From assembly GCA_017853835.1 (NCBI GenBank), contig JAFMIU010000037.1, positions 1 through 33,374 on the forward strand: DNA of 33,374 bases, written 5' to 3'. A program made the translations under genes and the position numbers. Positions 1 to 7,370 of the stretch are shown here, piece by piece. Below the pieces are notes generated by a model, which saw nothing but the letters and a program-made list of their open reading frames with translations, was not told the DNA's origin and searched no databases. How positions within the stretch are numbered: position 1 is the first letter of the stretch; every line of letters starts with the position of its first letter. The stretch is from Pirellulales bacterium. Lineage in GTDB: Bacteria; Planctomycetota; Planctomycetia; Pirellulales; UBA1268.

Positions 1-1
1 G

Positions 2-175
2 GGGCCGATCCGGAAGATCCTGACACACCTCGGCGAACCACTCGAACCACCGCCCGTCTCTCCCGCCCGTGGCCCGCCGGTTGACTGGGGAGAGTTCGTG
101 CAGGGCCATGACGACCGGGCGATCTTTCAGGGACGGATAGATGAGCTGCCCGCGATCGACATCCACAGCTTCTGA
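2..175 (+). pseudogene. C-terminal tail of an IS91-like transposase (cut by window edge)
   Basis: Frame 2 is open from the window edge to a TGA at 173-175 and gives 57 residues. They begin with an IRKILTHLGEPLEPPP segment, continue through PARGPP and end in ELPAIDIHSF. The pattern 'I-x-KIL-x-HLG-x-P-x-(E)PPP-x-(S/A)PARGPP' is what I recall from the extreme C-terminus of IS91-type (Y2, HUH) transposases, after their zinc-binding and catalytic parts. Only the tail lies in the window, so it cannot be seen whether the rest is intact. It is therefore a partial gene, listed as pseudogene only because it is incomplete here. The two decayed genes at 1.6-2.4 kb fit a mobile-element-prone strip. Family assignment is from memory and moderately sure. 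Confidence 0.5.
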
Positions 176-505
176 CCGGCGTCGGACACGAGGCGTCGAA
201 GCTCCGGGAACGGCCGACTGGGACGCGGTCTGCGCGGACCGCCCGAAAAACGCCACCGAAGCGGGTGCGGGGCGTTTCGAGAAACCCGCTCCGGACGCCC
301 GGGCCGCTCCTCCCGAGGCTCACGAGTCGCTCATCAGCCGGAAGACCGGTGCGGAGGTGCCATAGACCGGGCTATCCTTCATGGTGAGAGGCGCCGTTGC
401 GATTCGATGTCGTTCTCACAGGAGCAGGTCAAGCGGGCGTTGGTCACGTGAACCCAGGAACGATGTCCTGCCGCCCGTTCGGTCGTCCATCTGACCCGGT
501 CCGAT
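176..505. other. Spacer without a recognisable gene; one inverted repeat
   Basis: I see no convincing coding sequence in this 330-base stretch; the small open frames look random for high-GC DNA. An inverted repeat (AGCGGGT at 260-266, ACCCGCT at 284-290) lies about 85 bases past the transposase stop, with a smaller GTTTC/GAAAC pair inside it. IS91-type elements carry a terminal hairpin, so this could be an element end, but that is only a guess. Confidence 0.35.
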
Positions 506-1279
506 TCAGCTGGCCTTCAGCTTTCGACGCAGCCACGAGATTCCGACAAGGCCGGCCGCGATCGTCCCCAGAGCCATCGAGGAGGGTTCTGGCACAGGAA
601 CGATGTCACTGAATGAGGTCGCAACGACAAGGTTGGTGATCAACTGGGTATTGTCGGCCGTCGCCTGCCGCAGGGCAAATGCCGACACCGCGTTTGCGGC
701 ACCATCGATAGCGGAGATGCTCGTGCTGGACTCGCTGGTGGGGTCCACCCACAGTTTGCACTCGAGCGTGTCGGCATTGTAGGAGCCCACCACCTTGTAC
801 GACTGACCAAACAACATGCCAGTGGGCCAGGTCACATTGGGCGATGAACCAGCAGGCGACACGCCAAACACGAAGTCGCCTCCAACAAACGAGGACGTGA
901 CGAACGTTCGTGTGGTGAAGTCGCTGGCCGCGTCCTTAAAGTGAGCGAAGTACACCTGGGTCGCTCCGCCACTCACAATACAATCAAAGCCGAAGTAGTA
1001 GGTCTGCCCCGCTGAGATCGGCGTGAAGGAAACATTCGCATCCTCGCGAGTACCACCGCCGTTGGAGTCGACCAGGGTTCCCGAACCCGACACCTGGATC
1101 GGGATCAGGCCCGCACCACTGTGCGACGCCCAGCCGTCCTGGCCAACGAGGTTGCCGGCGGTGAGCGGCGGGGCTGTCATGGGGGACGAGTAGAGCACCG
1201 TCGCTTGGGCAACGGGCATGATCGCCAGGCAGGCAATCGTCCCCACAACAAACGCTCCATACCGTGCAAACCGAGTCAT
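506..1279 (-). CDS. PEP-CTERM sorted extracellular protein
   Basis: The product is a predicted 257-residue exported protein. It opens with an N-terminal signal segment (MTRFARYGAFVVGTIACLAI...AQA) and ends in a PEP-CTERM signal: VPEPSS, a hydrophobic stretch and the basic tail RRKLKAS. In PEP-CTERM systems this tail is recognised by an exosortase, and the protein is released to the surface or matrix. The middle (residues about 30-220) is rich in Ser, Thr, Gly, Val and aromatic residues and looks like a beta-sandwich, but I recognise no named domain. I chose the ATG at 1279 because GAGAGGA precedes it closely and the signal peptide starts there; an upstream ATG at 1336 would add 19 unlikely residues. 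The gene stands alone, with an AT-richer upstream region. No exosortase gene is visible in the window. Confidence 0.8.
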   Translation of the reverse strand: MTRFARYGAFVVGTIACLAIMPVAQATVLYSSPMTAPPLTAGNLVGQDGWASHSGAGLIPIQVSGSGTLVDSNGGGTREDANVSFTPISAGQTYYFGFDCIVSGGATQVYFAHFKDAASDFTTRTFVTSSFVGGDFVFGVSPAGSSPNVTWPTGMLFGQSYKVVGSYNADTLECKLWVDPTSESSTSISAIDGAANAVSAFALRQATADNTQLITNLVVATSFSDIVPVPEPSSMALGTIAAGLVGISWLRRKLKAS

Positions 1280-1640
1280 GATGCTTCCTCTCGTGGTCAA
1301 CTCAAACGTGATCGACGTGCCCGAAGCCACATCCATTGGTGAATGGCTCGAAACTGTGCAAATTTCGCGCCATTTGCGGGCCCAAGGGGTCCAAAAACGT
1401 TTGTTCGCTCGAAAAACTTAAGAAAACGCCATTTTTCGGCATATCCAATCCCAACGCGGTGCCGCGTTCTTCAGGCTACGTTTCGCCACATCAACGAATC
1501 GCTTTCGCGCTTTTTGGGAAAAAGTCTGCTCGATTTCTCCATTTTCACGAAATCCAAGCCGTCGCAACAGGGAGCGGTATCGGAACGTGCATCGTCATGT
1601 GGACGCGCTGTTGAGGTGGTGGCGTGCCATGGCGAGGACG
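1280..1640. other. AT-richer upstream region of the PEP-CTERM gene; no gene seen
   Basis: About 360 bases without a supportable gene. Base composition is visibly more AT-rich than the flanks, with several A/T tracts (around 1391-1440 and 1510-1530). It probably holds the promoter of the minus-strand PEP-CTERM gene. A CCAAAAACG tract at 1391-1399 (CGTTTTTGG on the coding strand) lies about 110 bases upstream of that start; a similar tract precedes the DUF1559 gene that starts near 5735. Confidence 0.35.
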
Positions 1641-2045
1641 CCCGCGCCGACCACGTCGCCTGACGAGACGATTTGGCCTTCGCGAACTTGATCGAGTCGA
1701 GCCATTCACCCACCTCGGCCGGCGTCTCTCCGGCGGCAGGGTCGGTCGACGCTTGTAGCCGATGACCGTGTTGCCGACGGCGGCCCCGCGGGCCCACAAG
1801 CCGTCATGGGCTCGCTCGATCTGCTTTCAGGTGCAGAAGCTCGATCGGGCGTGCTGCATCTGGCTCATGTGCAGCAGATCGGGCCAGTCGTCGTCAGTCG
1901 TGTCGATGTCATCCGACGTACAGATCACCCCGACGTCGGCGTCCACCGACGATTCAAAGAGTTCGCCCGCCTTCGTGTGGTGGCGGTAGAGGTGGCTCGA
2001 TTCCTCGGCGAGGATCAGGTGCTATCGCGTGGCCTCGATGCCTGC
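1640..2045 (-). pseudogene. Decayed serine recombinase (resolvase/invertase type)
   Basis: No intact ORF is present, but one minus-strand frame from about 2018 downwards reads ILAEESSHLYRHHTKAGELF, then VGVICTSDDIDTTDDWP and LLHMSQMQHARSS. It then meets a TGA at 1829-1827 and resumes in the same frame as KQIERAHDGLWARGAAVGN and TVIGYKRR. Near 1760 the match jumps to another frame (STDPAAGETPAEVGEW). The order matches the end of the catalytic domain of large serine recombinases ('...EE-x-SRLYR...', a DDIDT-like strand) followed by the linker helix 'RAHDGLWARGAA-x-G-x-x-x-GY-x-RR'. So there is one nonsense codon and at least one frameshift. The N-terminus with the catalytic Ser and the DNA-binding C-terminus are missing or unrecognisable. 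These recombinases mobilise phages and elements; this copy must be inactive. Confidence 0.6.
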
Positions 2046-2059
2046 CCAAACCTGATTGA

Positions 2060-2422
2060 TCCCAGGGCGATCGGCGACCTCATCGCTGACCTCGGGCTCG
2101 GCAATGACGTCGATCTCGTCGGTGATTTGGGCCCTGCCGACGTCGCGGCCGTCCGTTCGACCTGATGGCGATGGAGCGTGCCACGCCACAGCCCCTCGGC
2201 ATGGGCAATGCGACGATGATTCTGGTTGCGACGGCCGAGGACTCCATCGTGGCCAAACTCGAATGGTTCCGGCTGACCAACGAGACGTCCGAGCGGCAGT
2301 GGGACGACGTGTCGAAGCTGGTCGCGCTCATCGGCGACAGGCTCGACATCGAACACATGCAGCAGATGGCCGTCTCGATCGGGGGTGGCGACCTGCTCGA
2401 CAAGCTGCTTGCCGGTCAGTGA
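2060..2422 (+). pseudogene. Decayed nucleotidyltransferase-fold protein (AbiEii/DUF6036-like)
   Basis: The 3' part (ATG at 2165 or 2171, stop at 2420-2422) encodes VATAEDSIVAKLEWFRL, then ETSERQWDDVSKLV, GDRLDIEHMQQMA and DLLDKLLAG. This is the C-terminal signature of a widespread nucleotidyltransferase-like family ('ASAED-x-x-L-x-KL-x-WYR-x-GG-x-xS-x-RQW-x-D...DL-x-YL-x-x-WA...DLL-x-x-L'). Just upstream, in another frame ending at 2165, is NDVDLVGDLGPADVAAV, the palm motif 'T-x-DVD-x-VADL-x-x-x-HV'. The two motifs are normally about 100 residues apart; here about 37 codons separate them and they are in different frames. I therefore infer an internal deletion plus a frameshift. Relatives include toxin halves of AbiE-like systems, but no antitoxin gene is seen nearby. 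A short expressed remnant of about 85 residues cannot be excluded. Confidence 0.6.
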
Positions 2423-2482
2423 AGACCTCGACGAATCGCTCCACGTGTGTGGCAAAACGCTCCAGGGGGACCGGAGGTTTCC

Positions 2483-3256
2483 TTACCGTGCTCGGGGTGG
2501 GGGGTCGGTGATAGGGGGCGAGGCTAGCACCAGCTGGCCTGGCTGTCGGCCGGCCGCCGAAACGACCGTGACCGTGGGGGCCGGCTTGATCAGTTCGTCG
2601 AGTGTGGATTCAAAACCCATCACACCGGGTGTTCCCACCGACCATGTGACCTTTCGCGACGCCAAATCGACATGGCCCGTCAGGGGCTGCGTCGCATTCG
2701 TCGTGGCGTCATACATCACCCCCTTCACCTCGCCCGCCTTCGACGCGGCGATCTGCTGAAACGACGTGGAAACCGCTCCTGGAGCCAATGGGGGTGTGAA
2801 CACTCCCAGAGGGAGCCACTCTGACGAGAGCACGGCGGCCATCGCGGGATTGGCCGGAGGTGTGCCCGCAAAAAACGCGTTGATGACGACTGCAGGCGGA
2901 ATGGATGATGTCCGCCACCCCGCATAGGGCTGCGGGTGTTGCCAGACGTCGGGATGCTGCCCGTACCACACAGGCGTGAAGGGTGCCGGCCGCGTGTGCT
3001 GAGCCTGGGCTGGTTGGGCCGCGGATTGGGCCTGATGAGATGGCTGAGTCATTGCCGGACCACCCGGCCCGGGGCCCGCCCCGTGGCTAGGTCCTCCGGG
3101 GCCGAGGGAAGGGCCTGCTGGTCCGTGTGACGGCCCTGGAGACTTGCGACCACCCAGTTGTGCTCCCGACGCGATCGCCCCGCAGGCGGCCACAAGCACG
3201 GCTGTGGCGAGTGTGTGTGCGATGATCCATTGGGTCTGGTGCGACTGCCGTTGCAT
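2483..3256 (-). CDS. Secreted planctomycete-type protein with Gly/Pro/Ser/His-rich linker
   Basis: This is a 257-residue protein starting MQRQSHQTQW with a hydrophobic export segment (IIAHTLATAVLVAACGAIAS). Residues about 35-85 are a low-complexity Gly-Pro-Ser-His-Gly region, followed by Gln/Ala. The C-terminal 140 residues contain SSEWLPLGVFTP, IAASKAGEVKGVMYD, LTGHVDLASRKVTWSVG and GQLVLASPP. They resemble a domain I recall from many planctomycete secreted proteins ('W-x-PLGVF...QLAVSKDG...G-x-VD-x-KTQRAAW-x-(I/V)G...LV'). Its function is not known to me. I preferred ATG 3256, which has GGAGGG a few bases upstream, over an ATG at 3301 overlapping the preceding gene. It lies 41 bases downstream of a DUF1559 gene on the same strand and is probably co-transcribed with it, so a shared surface role is plausible. 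Confidence 0.65.
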   Translation of the reverse strand: MQRQSHQTQWIIAHTLATAVLVAACGAIASGAQLGGRKSPGPSHGPAGPSLGPGGPSHGAGPGPGGPAMTQPSHQAQSAAQPAQAQHTRPAPFTPVWYGQHPDVWQHPQPYAGWRTSSIPPAVVINAFFAGTPPANPAMAAVLSSEWLPLGVFTPPLAPGAVSTSFQQIAASKAGEVKGVMYDATTNATQPLTGHVDLASRKVTWSVGTPGVMGFESTLDELIKPAPTVTVVSAAGRQPGQLVLASPPITDPPPRAR

Positions 3257-3297
3257 GTTCGGGGCCCTCCGTGGTGCGACCGTGGCGACCATGCGGC

Positions 3298-4401
3298 TCA
3301 CTGGCCATCCAGGTCGCGGTCGTCAAAAAGGTACGGGATCAGCGTGCCGTCGGGGAGAGGCTTTTGCTGAAAAAGCGCGACCCGCATCGAGACGTGCCGG
3401 GAATCGCTCGTGAGGATCTGGGTGTAGACCCACTCATCCAACGAGTTGGCGACGAAGCGGACATGCCCGTCGCAAAACACGGTCATGAAGCCTCCTTCAT
3501 GACGCGACGAGGGGTACCGCAGCCCGTTGTCACCGCGGGTCTTCATCCAGGTGTTCATCGTGGCATGAAGTGATTTGCCGCCGCCAGGGGCGCCGTATCC
3601 GGGATGGATGCCCCGGGTGTGGAGCACCACGTGCATCGTTTTCACGGACGTGTCGGCATTGTTGACCGGCGGCAGGGGGTTGTCGGCCCAGGACACGTCT
3701 GTCGGGGCGACCGGACCGGTTCGCTCGGCCAGCAGCATCGTGTTGCTCGTGCCATCGCCTTCGGCGATGTCGCTCAGCGCATAGCGTGCACCGGGATACT
3801 CCTTATGCCCGCCCCAGTGCGTGAACCACGGCATGGATGGGAGGTTGCCGGCAGCATCGGCGAGCACGCCGTCGCCGAGGTATTGGCGGTTGAAGCCGTC
3901 GAGCGACATCCCGCCGCTGCCGCCGTTGCCGAAATAACACAGCGGGCTGGGAGATGTCATCCACCTGGCCATGACCGGGCAGATGAGGAGATTCACCCGC
4001 TTGGCCATGGCGTTGTCGGCGACCCTCGCCGTCGTGAACGAGGTGTACCACTCCGAGATCTCCCGCTCGTCGAGATACGGCATCAACATGACTGTCCACG
4101 ACACGCAGGCGATCTCCTCCTTCGGGTTGCCCTTTCGTGTGGTGTGGGCCGATGTGTACGTCTCCAAAACGTTCCGCCAGCCAGGCAGTTGTGCCTGCGA
4201 GAGATCGTAGGCGGCGAAGGCCTTGCCAAGGCGTGAGATGTTGTTGGCACACTGCACCTTGCGGGCCGACTCACGAAACATCGCAAGCGACGGGAGCAGA
4301 ATCGCCATGAGGATGGCCACGCCCGCGATCACGACCATCAGTTCGGAAAGCGTCATGCCATCGACTGTGCGACGGCGACGACGATCGACGGGCGAAACCA
4401 T
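3298..4401 (-). CDS. DUF1559 prepilin-like protein (paralogue 3 of the array)
   Basis: This 367-residue protein has a type IV prepilin-like leader: basic MVSPVDRRRRRTVDG, then MTLSELMV with Glu at the +5-like position and a hydrophobic helix (VVIAGVAILMAILLPSL). It next shows the DUF1559 signature FRESARKVQCANNISRLGKA. Near the C-terminus is the H-X9-DG motif (His301, Asp311-Gly312 in HEGGFMTVFCDG, followed by HVRFV). Planctomycetes carry many such proteins, thought to be pseudopilin-like and matured by a prepilin peptidase; their real role is unknown. It is the most divergent of the three genes here, lacking the roughly 20-residue VPTEDDG...NPADG insertion of the other two. The upstream start keeps the full basic leader; the internal Met at the cleavage site is less likely. 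The spacing to the upstream paralogue (about 190 bases with a hairpin) suggests its own promoter. Confidence 0.85.
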   Translation of the reverse strand: MVSPVDRRRRRTVDGMTLSELMVVIAGVAILMAILLPSLAMFRESARKVQCANNISRLGKAFAAYDLSQAQLPGWRNVLETYTSAHTTRKGNPKEEIACVSWTVMLMPYLDEREISEWYTSFTTARVADNAMAKRVNLLICPVMARWMTSPSPLCYFGNGGSGGMSLDGFNRQYLGDGVLADAAGNLPSMPWFTHWGGHKEYPGARYALSDIAEGDGTSNTMLLAERTGPVAPTDVSWADNPLPPVNNADTSVKTMHVVLHTRGIHPGYGAPGGGKSLHATMNTWMKTRGDNGLRYPSSRHEGGFMTVFCDGHVRFVANSLDEWVYTQILTSDSRHVSMRVALFQQKPLPDGTLIPYLFDDRDLDGQ

Positions 4402-4571
4402 GGCGGCAGGTCCAGGCGGGTGGCGCGAGACGCGCCCACGCCATGGTTTCGCTACGGACCAGCCGGCTCAGGCGTTCGCACCACACGCATTCTGCCCGGA
4501 AAACACGTGGCGAAAAACACCAACCCGGGCCCGACGGAGCGTGCGGTCCTGCGGGCCGCGGGCTGGGGGCA

Positions 4572-4593
4572 GGCGGGGCCGAAGCGCCCCGCC
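4572..4593 (-). terminator. GC-rich hairpin at the 3' end of the second DUF1559 gene
   Basis: A perfect 8-bp inverted repeat (GGCGGGGC at 4572-4579, GCCCCGCC at 4586-4593, loop of 6) touches the stop codon of the gene ending at 4593. No T-run follows on the minus strand, so if it ends transcription it is not a classical intrinsic terminator; it may instead protect the mRNA 3' end. Confidence 0.4.
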
Positions 4594-5735
4594 TACATGG
4601 CGCTGCCACCGAGATCGCGCACGTTGAACAGGTAGGGCGTGCCTTCCTTGCGGGGATCGTCATGGATCTGCTGAAACATGCCGACCCGATAGGACACCCG
4701 GCGTGAGTCGCTCGACAGCATCTGTGTGTAAACCCATTCGTCGATCTCGTTCGAAACGAGCCGAACGTGGCCATCGCAGAAGGCCGCCATGAATCCATCG
4801 GGGTGACGGGAGGAGGGATAGCGGAGGTCGCGGTCGCCCCGTTCCTTCATCCAGGTGTTCATCGTGGCGTGGAGGGATTCTCCGCCGCCGGGCGCGCCGT
4901 AGCCGGGGTGGATGCCCTTCGAATGGAGCACGGTGTGCATGGTGCCGTCGGGGCGGCAGCCGTTGCCTTTCGCAGGCGGCACCGGGTTGTCGGCCCACGA
5001 CGTGGTCATGGGTGTTGTCGGTCCCGTTCGCTCGGTGAAGAGCAGCGTGTTGCTCGAGCCATCGCCCTCGGTCACGTTCATGAGGGTGCTTCGGGCCGGG
5101 TAATACTCATACCGTCCACCCCAGCGGAGAAACCAGGGCTGTGACGATTCATTGCCGGCCGTGTCGACGCAGACACCATCGGCGGGATTCTGCAGGATCG
5201 TGTGATCGGGCTTCGTGGCATCGAGGCCGTCGTCTTCGGTCGGCACGCCGCCCGTTCCGCCATTGACGAAGTAACACAGGCCACTCGGCGTCTTGAGCTG
5301 TTCCGCCACCACCGGGCAGATGAAAAGATCGATCTGCTTGCCACGCACGTCGTCACGACCTGACGGCGTGTAGGCGGTGTACCAGTTCGACACCTCGAGT
5401 TCGCCGATGAAGGGCATGAGCGGCACGGTCCACGAGACGCACGCGATCGATTCCTTCGGGTTGCCGTTCTTCGGCACATGGGCCATGGTGTAGGCCTCGA
5501 CCGTGTTCCGCCACCCAGGCAACTGGCCTCGGCTGGTGTCGAACGCCGACATTCCCTTGGCGAGCCGCGTGATCTTGTTGGCGCATTCCACCTTGCGGGT
5601 GGCTTCGCGGAAGATGGCGACCGAGGGCAGCAGCACCGCCATGACGATGCCGATCCCAGAGATCGCAACCATGAGTTCCGGCAGCGTGACACCGCGGGTG
5701 TGACGGCCTGAGCGAGGGAGAGCGAGGCGTGGCAT
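4593..5735 (-). CDS. DUF1559 prepilin-like protein (paralogue 2 of the array)
   Basis: This protein has about 380 residues. After the basic MPRLALPRSGRHTRG comes the prepilin-type cleavage and helix (G|VTLPELMVAISGIGIVMAVLLP), then FREATRKVECANKITRLAKG. The body contains PKNGNPKESIACVSWTVPLM and NPADGVCVDTAGNESSQPWF. The H-X9-DG motif near the end reads HPDGFMAAFCDG. It is nearly identical over long stretches to its neighbour starting at 7159, so the two arose by tandem duplication. I took ATG 5735, preceded by AGGA; an in-frame ATG at 5777 would add 14 residues but has no ribosome-binding site. A T-tract next to GGCC (5826-5834) lies about 95 bases upstream and resembles one upstream of the PEP-CTERM gene at 1279. 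A pseudopilus-like or surface role is inference only. Confidence 0.85.
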   Translation of the reverse strand: MPRLALPRSGRHTRGVTLPELMVAISGIGIVMAVLLPSVAIFREATRKVECANKITRLAKGMSAFDTSRGQLPGWRNTVEAYTMAHVPKNGNPKESIACVSWTVPLMPFIGELEVSNWYTAYTPSGRDDVRGKQIDLFICPVVAEQLKTPSGLCYFVNGGTGGVPTEDDGLDATKPDHTILQNPADGVCVDTAGNESSQPWFLRWGGRYEYYPARSTLMNVTEGDGSSNTLLFTERTGPTTPMTTSWADNPVPPAKGNGCRPDGTMHTVLHSKGIHPGYGAPGGGESLHATMNTWMKERGDRDLRYPSSRHPDGFMAAFCDGHVRLVSNEIDEWVYTQMLSSDSRRVSYRVGMFQQIHDDPRKEGTPYLFNVRDLGGSAM

Positions 5736-5914
5736 GGTGGGGGCGTCCTGGCGGGAATGGCATGCCGTATTCCGCATGCCGTTGTGTGATTACGCACCAT
5801 CCCGCCGGATGGTTCATGGGCAGGGCCAAAAAAATGCCACGGGGTCGTTTTTTGTGAGAAAACGCAGGTCTTCGGCCGAACGGAAGGTGCCGTGACGCGT
5901 TTTCCGGCCGAACC

Positions 5915-5938
5915 GGCGGGCGCAGGCCGAGGCCCGCC
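5915..5938 (-). terminator. Hairpin downstream of the first DUF1559 gene
   Basis: GGCGGGC (5915-5921) and GCCCGCC (5932-5938) form a 7-bp stem with a 10-base loop, 57 bases past the stop of the gene ending at 5996. It resembles the hairpin after the neighbouring paralogue (4572-4593), so it was probably duplicated with the gene. There is no T-run, so the terminator role is tentative. Confidence 0.35.
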
Positions 5939-5995
5939 TACCGAGATCAGCGCGCCTCGGCTCAGGCATCTCGACGGTGCGAGCGATGGGGGCGG

Positions 5996-7159
5996 CTACA
6001 TGCCGGCGCCCAGATCCCGAACATTGAAGAGATAGGGAGTGCCGACGGCTCGGGGGTCGTCGTGGATCTGCTGAAACATCCCAACCCGGTACGAAACCTT
6101 CCGGGAGTTGCTCGACAGCACCTGGGTGTAGACCCATTCGTCGATCTCGTGCGAGATGAATCGTACGTGGCCGTCGCAGAAGGCCGCCATGAAACCCTCA
6201 GGATGGCGGGAAGAGGGGTAGCGGAGGTCGCGATCGCCGCGCTCCTTCATCCAGGTGTTCATCGTGGCGTGGAGGGATTCTCCGCCGCCGGGAGCGCCGT
6301 AGCCCGGGTGGATCCCCTTTGAATGAAGCACCGTGTGCATGGAGGCGTCGGGGCGGCAGCCATTGCCCTTGGCGGGAGGCACGGGGTTGTCGGCCCACGA
6401 AACGTTGACGGGCGTCGAAATCCCGGTGCGTTCGGAAAAAAGAAGCGTGTTGCTCGTGCCGTCGCCTTCGGTCACGTTGTGGAGCGTGTTTTTCGCAGGG
6501 TAATACTCGTAGCGTCCGCTCCAGCGGAGAAACCATGGCTGCGACGATTCATTCCCGGCCATGTCGACGCACACACCGTCAGCCGGGTTCTGAAAAATCG
6601 TGTGGTCGGGCTTGGTGGAGTCGAGGCCATCGTCCTCCGTTGGCACCCCGCCAGACCCTCCGTTCACGAAGTAGCACACGGGGCTGGGCGACTTCATCAG
6701 TTCGGAGACCACCGGACAGACGAAGAGTTCAACCTGCTTGGTTCGCACATCGTCGGTCCCGGTCGGTGTGTACGAGGCGTACCAGTTCGCCACTTCCAGC
6801 TCGCCAATGAACGGCATCAGCGGTACCGTCCAGGAAACACAGGCGATCGACTCCTTCGGATTGCCGTTCTTCGGCACGTGGGCCATCGTGTAGGCCTCGA
6901 TCGTGTTTCGCCACCCTGGCAGATGGCCACGATTGGTGTCGAAGTTCACCATGCCCTTGGCGAGGCGGGAGATGTTGTTGGCACACGACAGCTGCCGGGT
7001 CGATTCCCGGAACTGGGAGACCGTGGGCACCGTCACAGCAGCCAAGGCGGAAAGGGCGGCGGTCGCGACCAGGAGTTCGGCGAGCGACATGCCCGGTCGG
7101 CTGTTTTTCGCTGACCGTGAGCGCGCAGGGGCAACCGCAGGATGCGTGGATGCTGCCAT
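5996..7159 (-). CDS. DUF1559 prepilin-like protein (paralogue 1 of the array)
   Basis: This is a 387-residue protein. The N-terminus MAASTHPAVAPARSRSAKNS is basic and is followed by the prepilin-like G|MSLAELLVATAALSALAA helix. Then come FRESTRQLSCANNISRLAKG, PKNGNPKESIACVSWTVPLM, the NPADGVCVDMAGNESSQPWF block and the H-X9-DG motif HPEGFMAAFCDG followed by HVRFI. The mature part is very close to the next gene (4593-5735), whereas the leader helix differs clearly. That implies a recent duplication or gene conversion of the body with faster change in the leader. It is the first gene of the minus-strand array. The start at 7159 has GGAG about 14 bases upstream. The protein is likely membrane-anchored through the uncleaved or processed helix with the body outside the cytoplasm; the exact function of the family is unknown. 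Confidence 0.85.
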   Translation of the reverse strand: MAASTHPAVAPARSRSAKNSRPGMSLAELLVATAALSALAAVTVPTVSQFRESTRQLSCANNISRLAKGMVNFDTNRGHLPGWRNTIEAYTMAHVPKNGNPKESIACVSWTVPLMPFIGELEVANWYASYTPTGTDDVRTKQVELFVCPVVSELMKSPSPVCYFVNGGSGGVPTEDDGLDSTKPDHTIFQNPADGVCVDMAGNESSQPWFLRWSGRYEYYPAKNTLHNVTEGDGTSNTLLFSERTGISTPVNVSWADNPVPPAKGNGCRPDASMHTVLHSKGIHPGYGAPGGGESLHATMNTWMKERGDRDLRYPSSRHPEGFMAAFCDGHVRFISHEIDEWVYTQVLSSNSRKVSYRVGMFQQIHDDPRAVGTPYLFNVRDLGAGM

Positions 7160-7370
7160 GCCGAGTAACTCCAGTTTGCCCCTGGAGATGCCATCTTAAA
7201 CATCGGACAATGACTTGGCAAGAAACAAGGCCTGCGCAACTAGCGACGTTTTCGCCGCTCGCCGAGGTGTGGTGAACGGCTTCCACGACCGGAAATCCAG
7301 CGGCAAACCGTTGTCCGGCTGCGAGGATGGTTGTTTGGAATGACAATGCGGATGAGGGAGTCTGGAACCT

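Noticed and set aside
2015..2455. Minus-strand 146-codon frame over the nucleotidyltransferase fossil
   Set aside because: It is antisense to the recognisable C-terminal motif block and has no features of its own.
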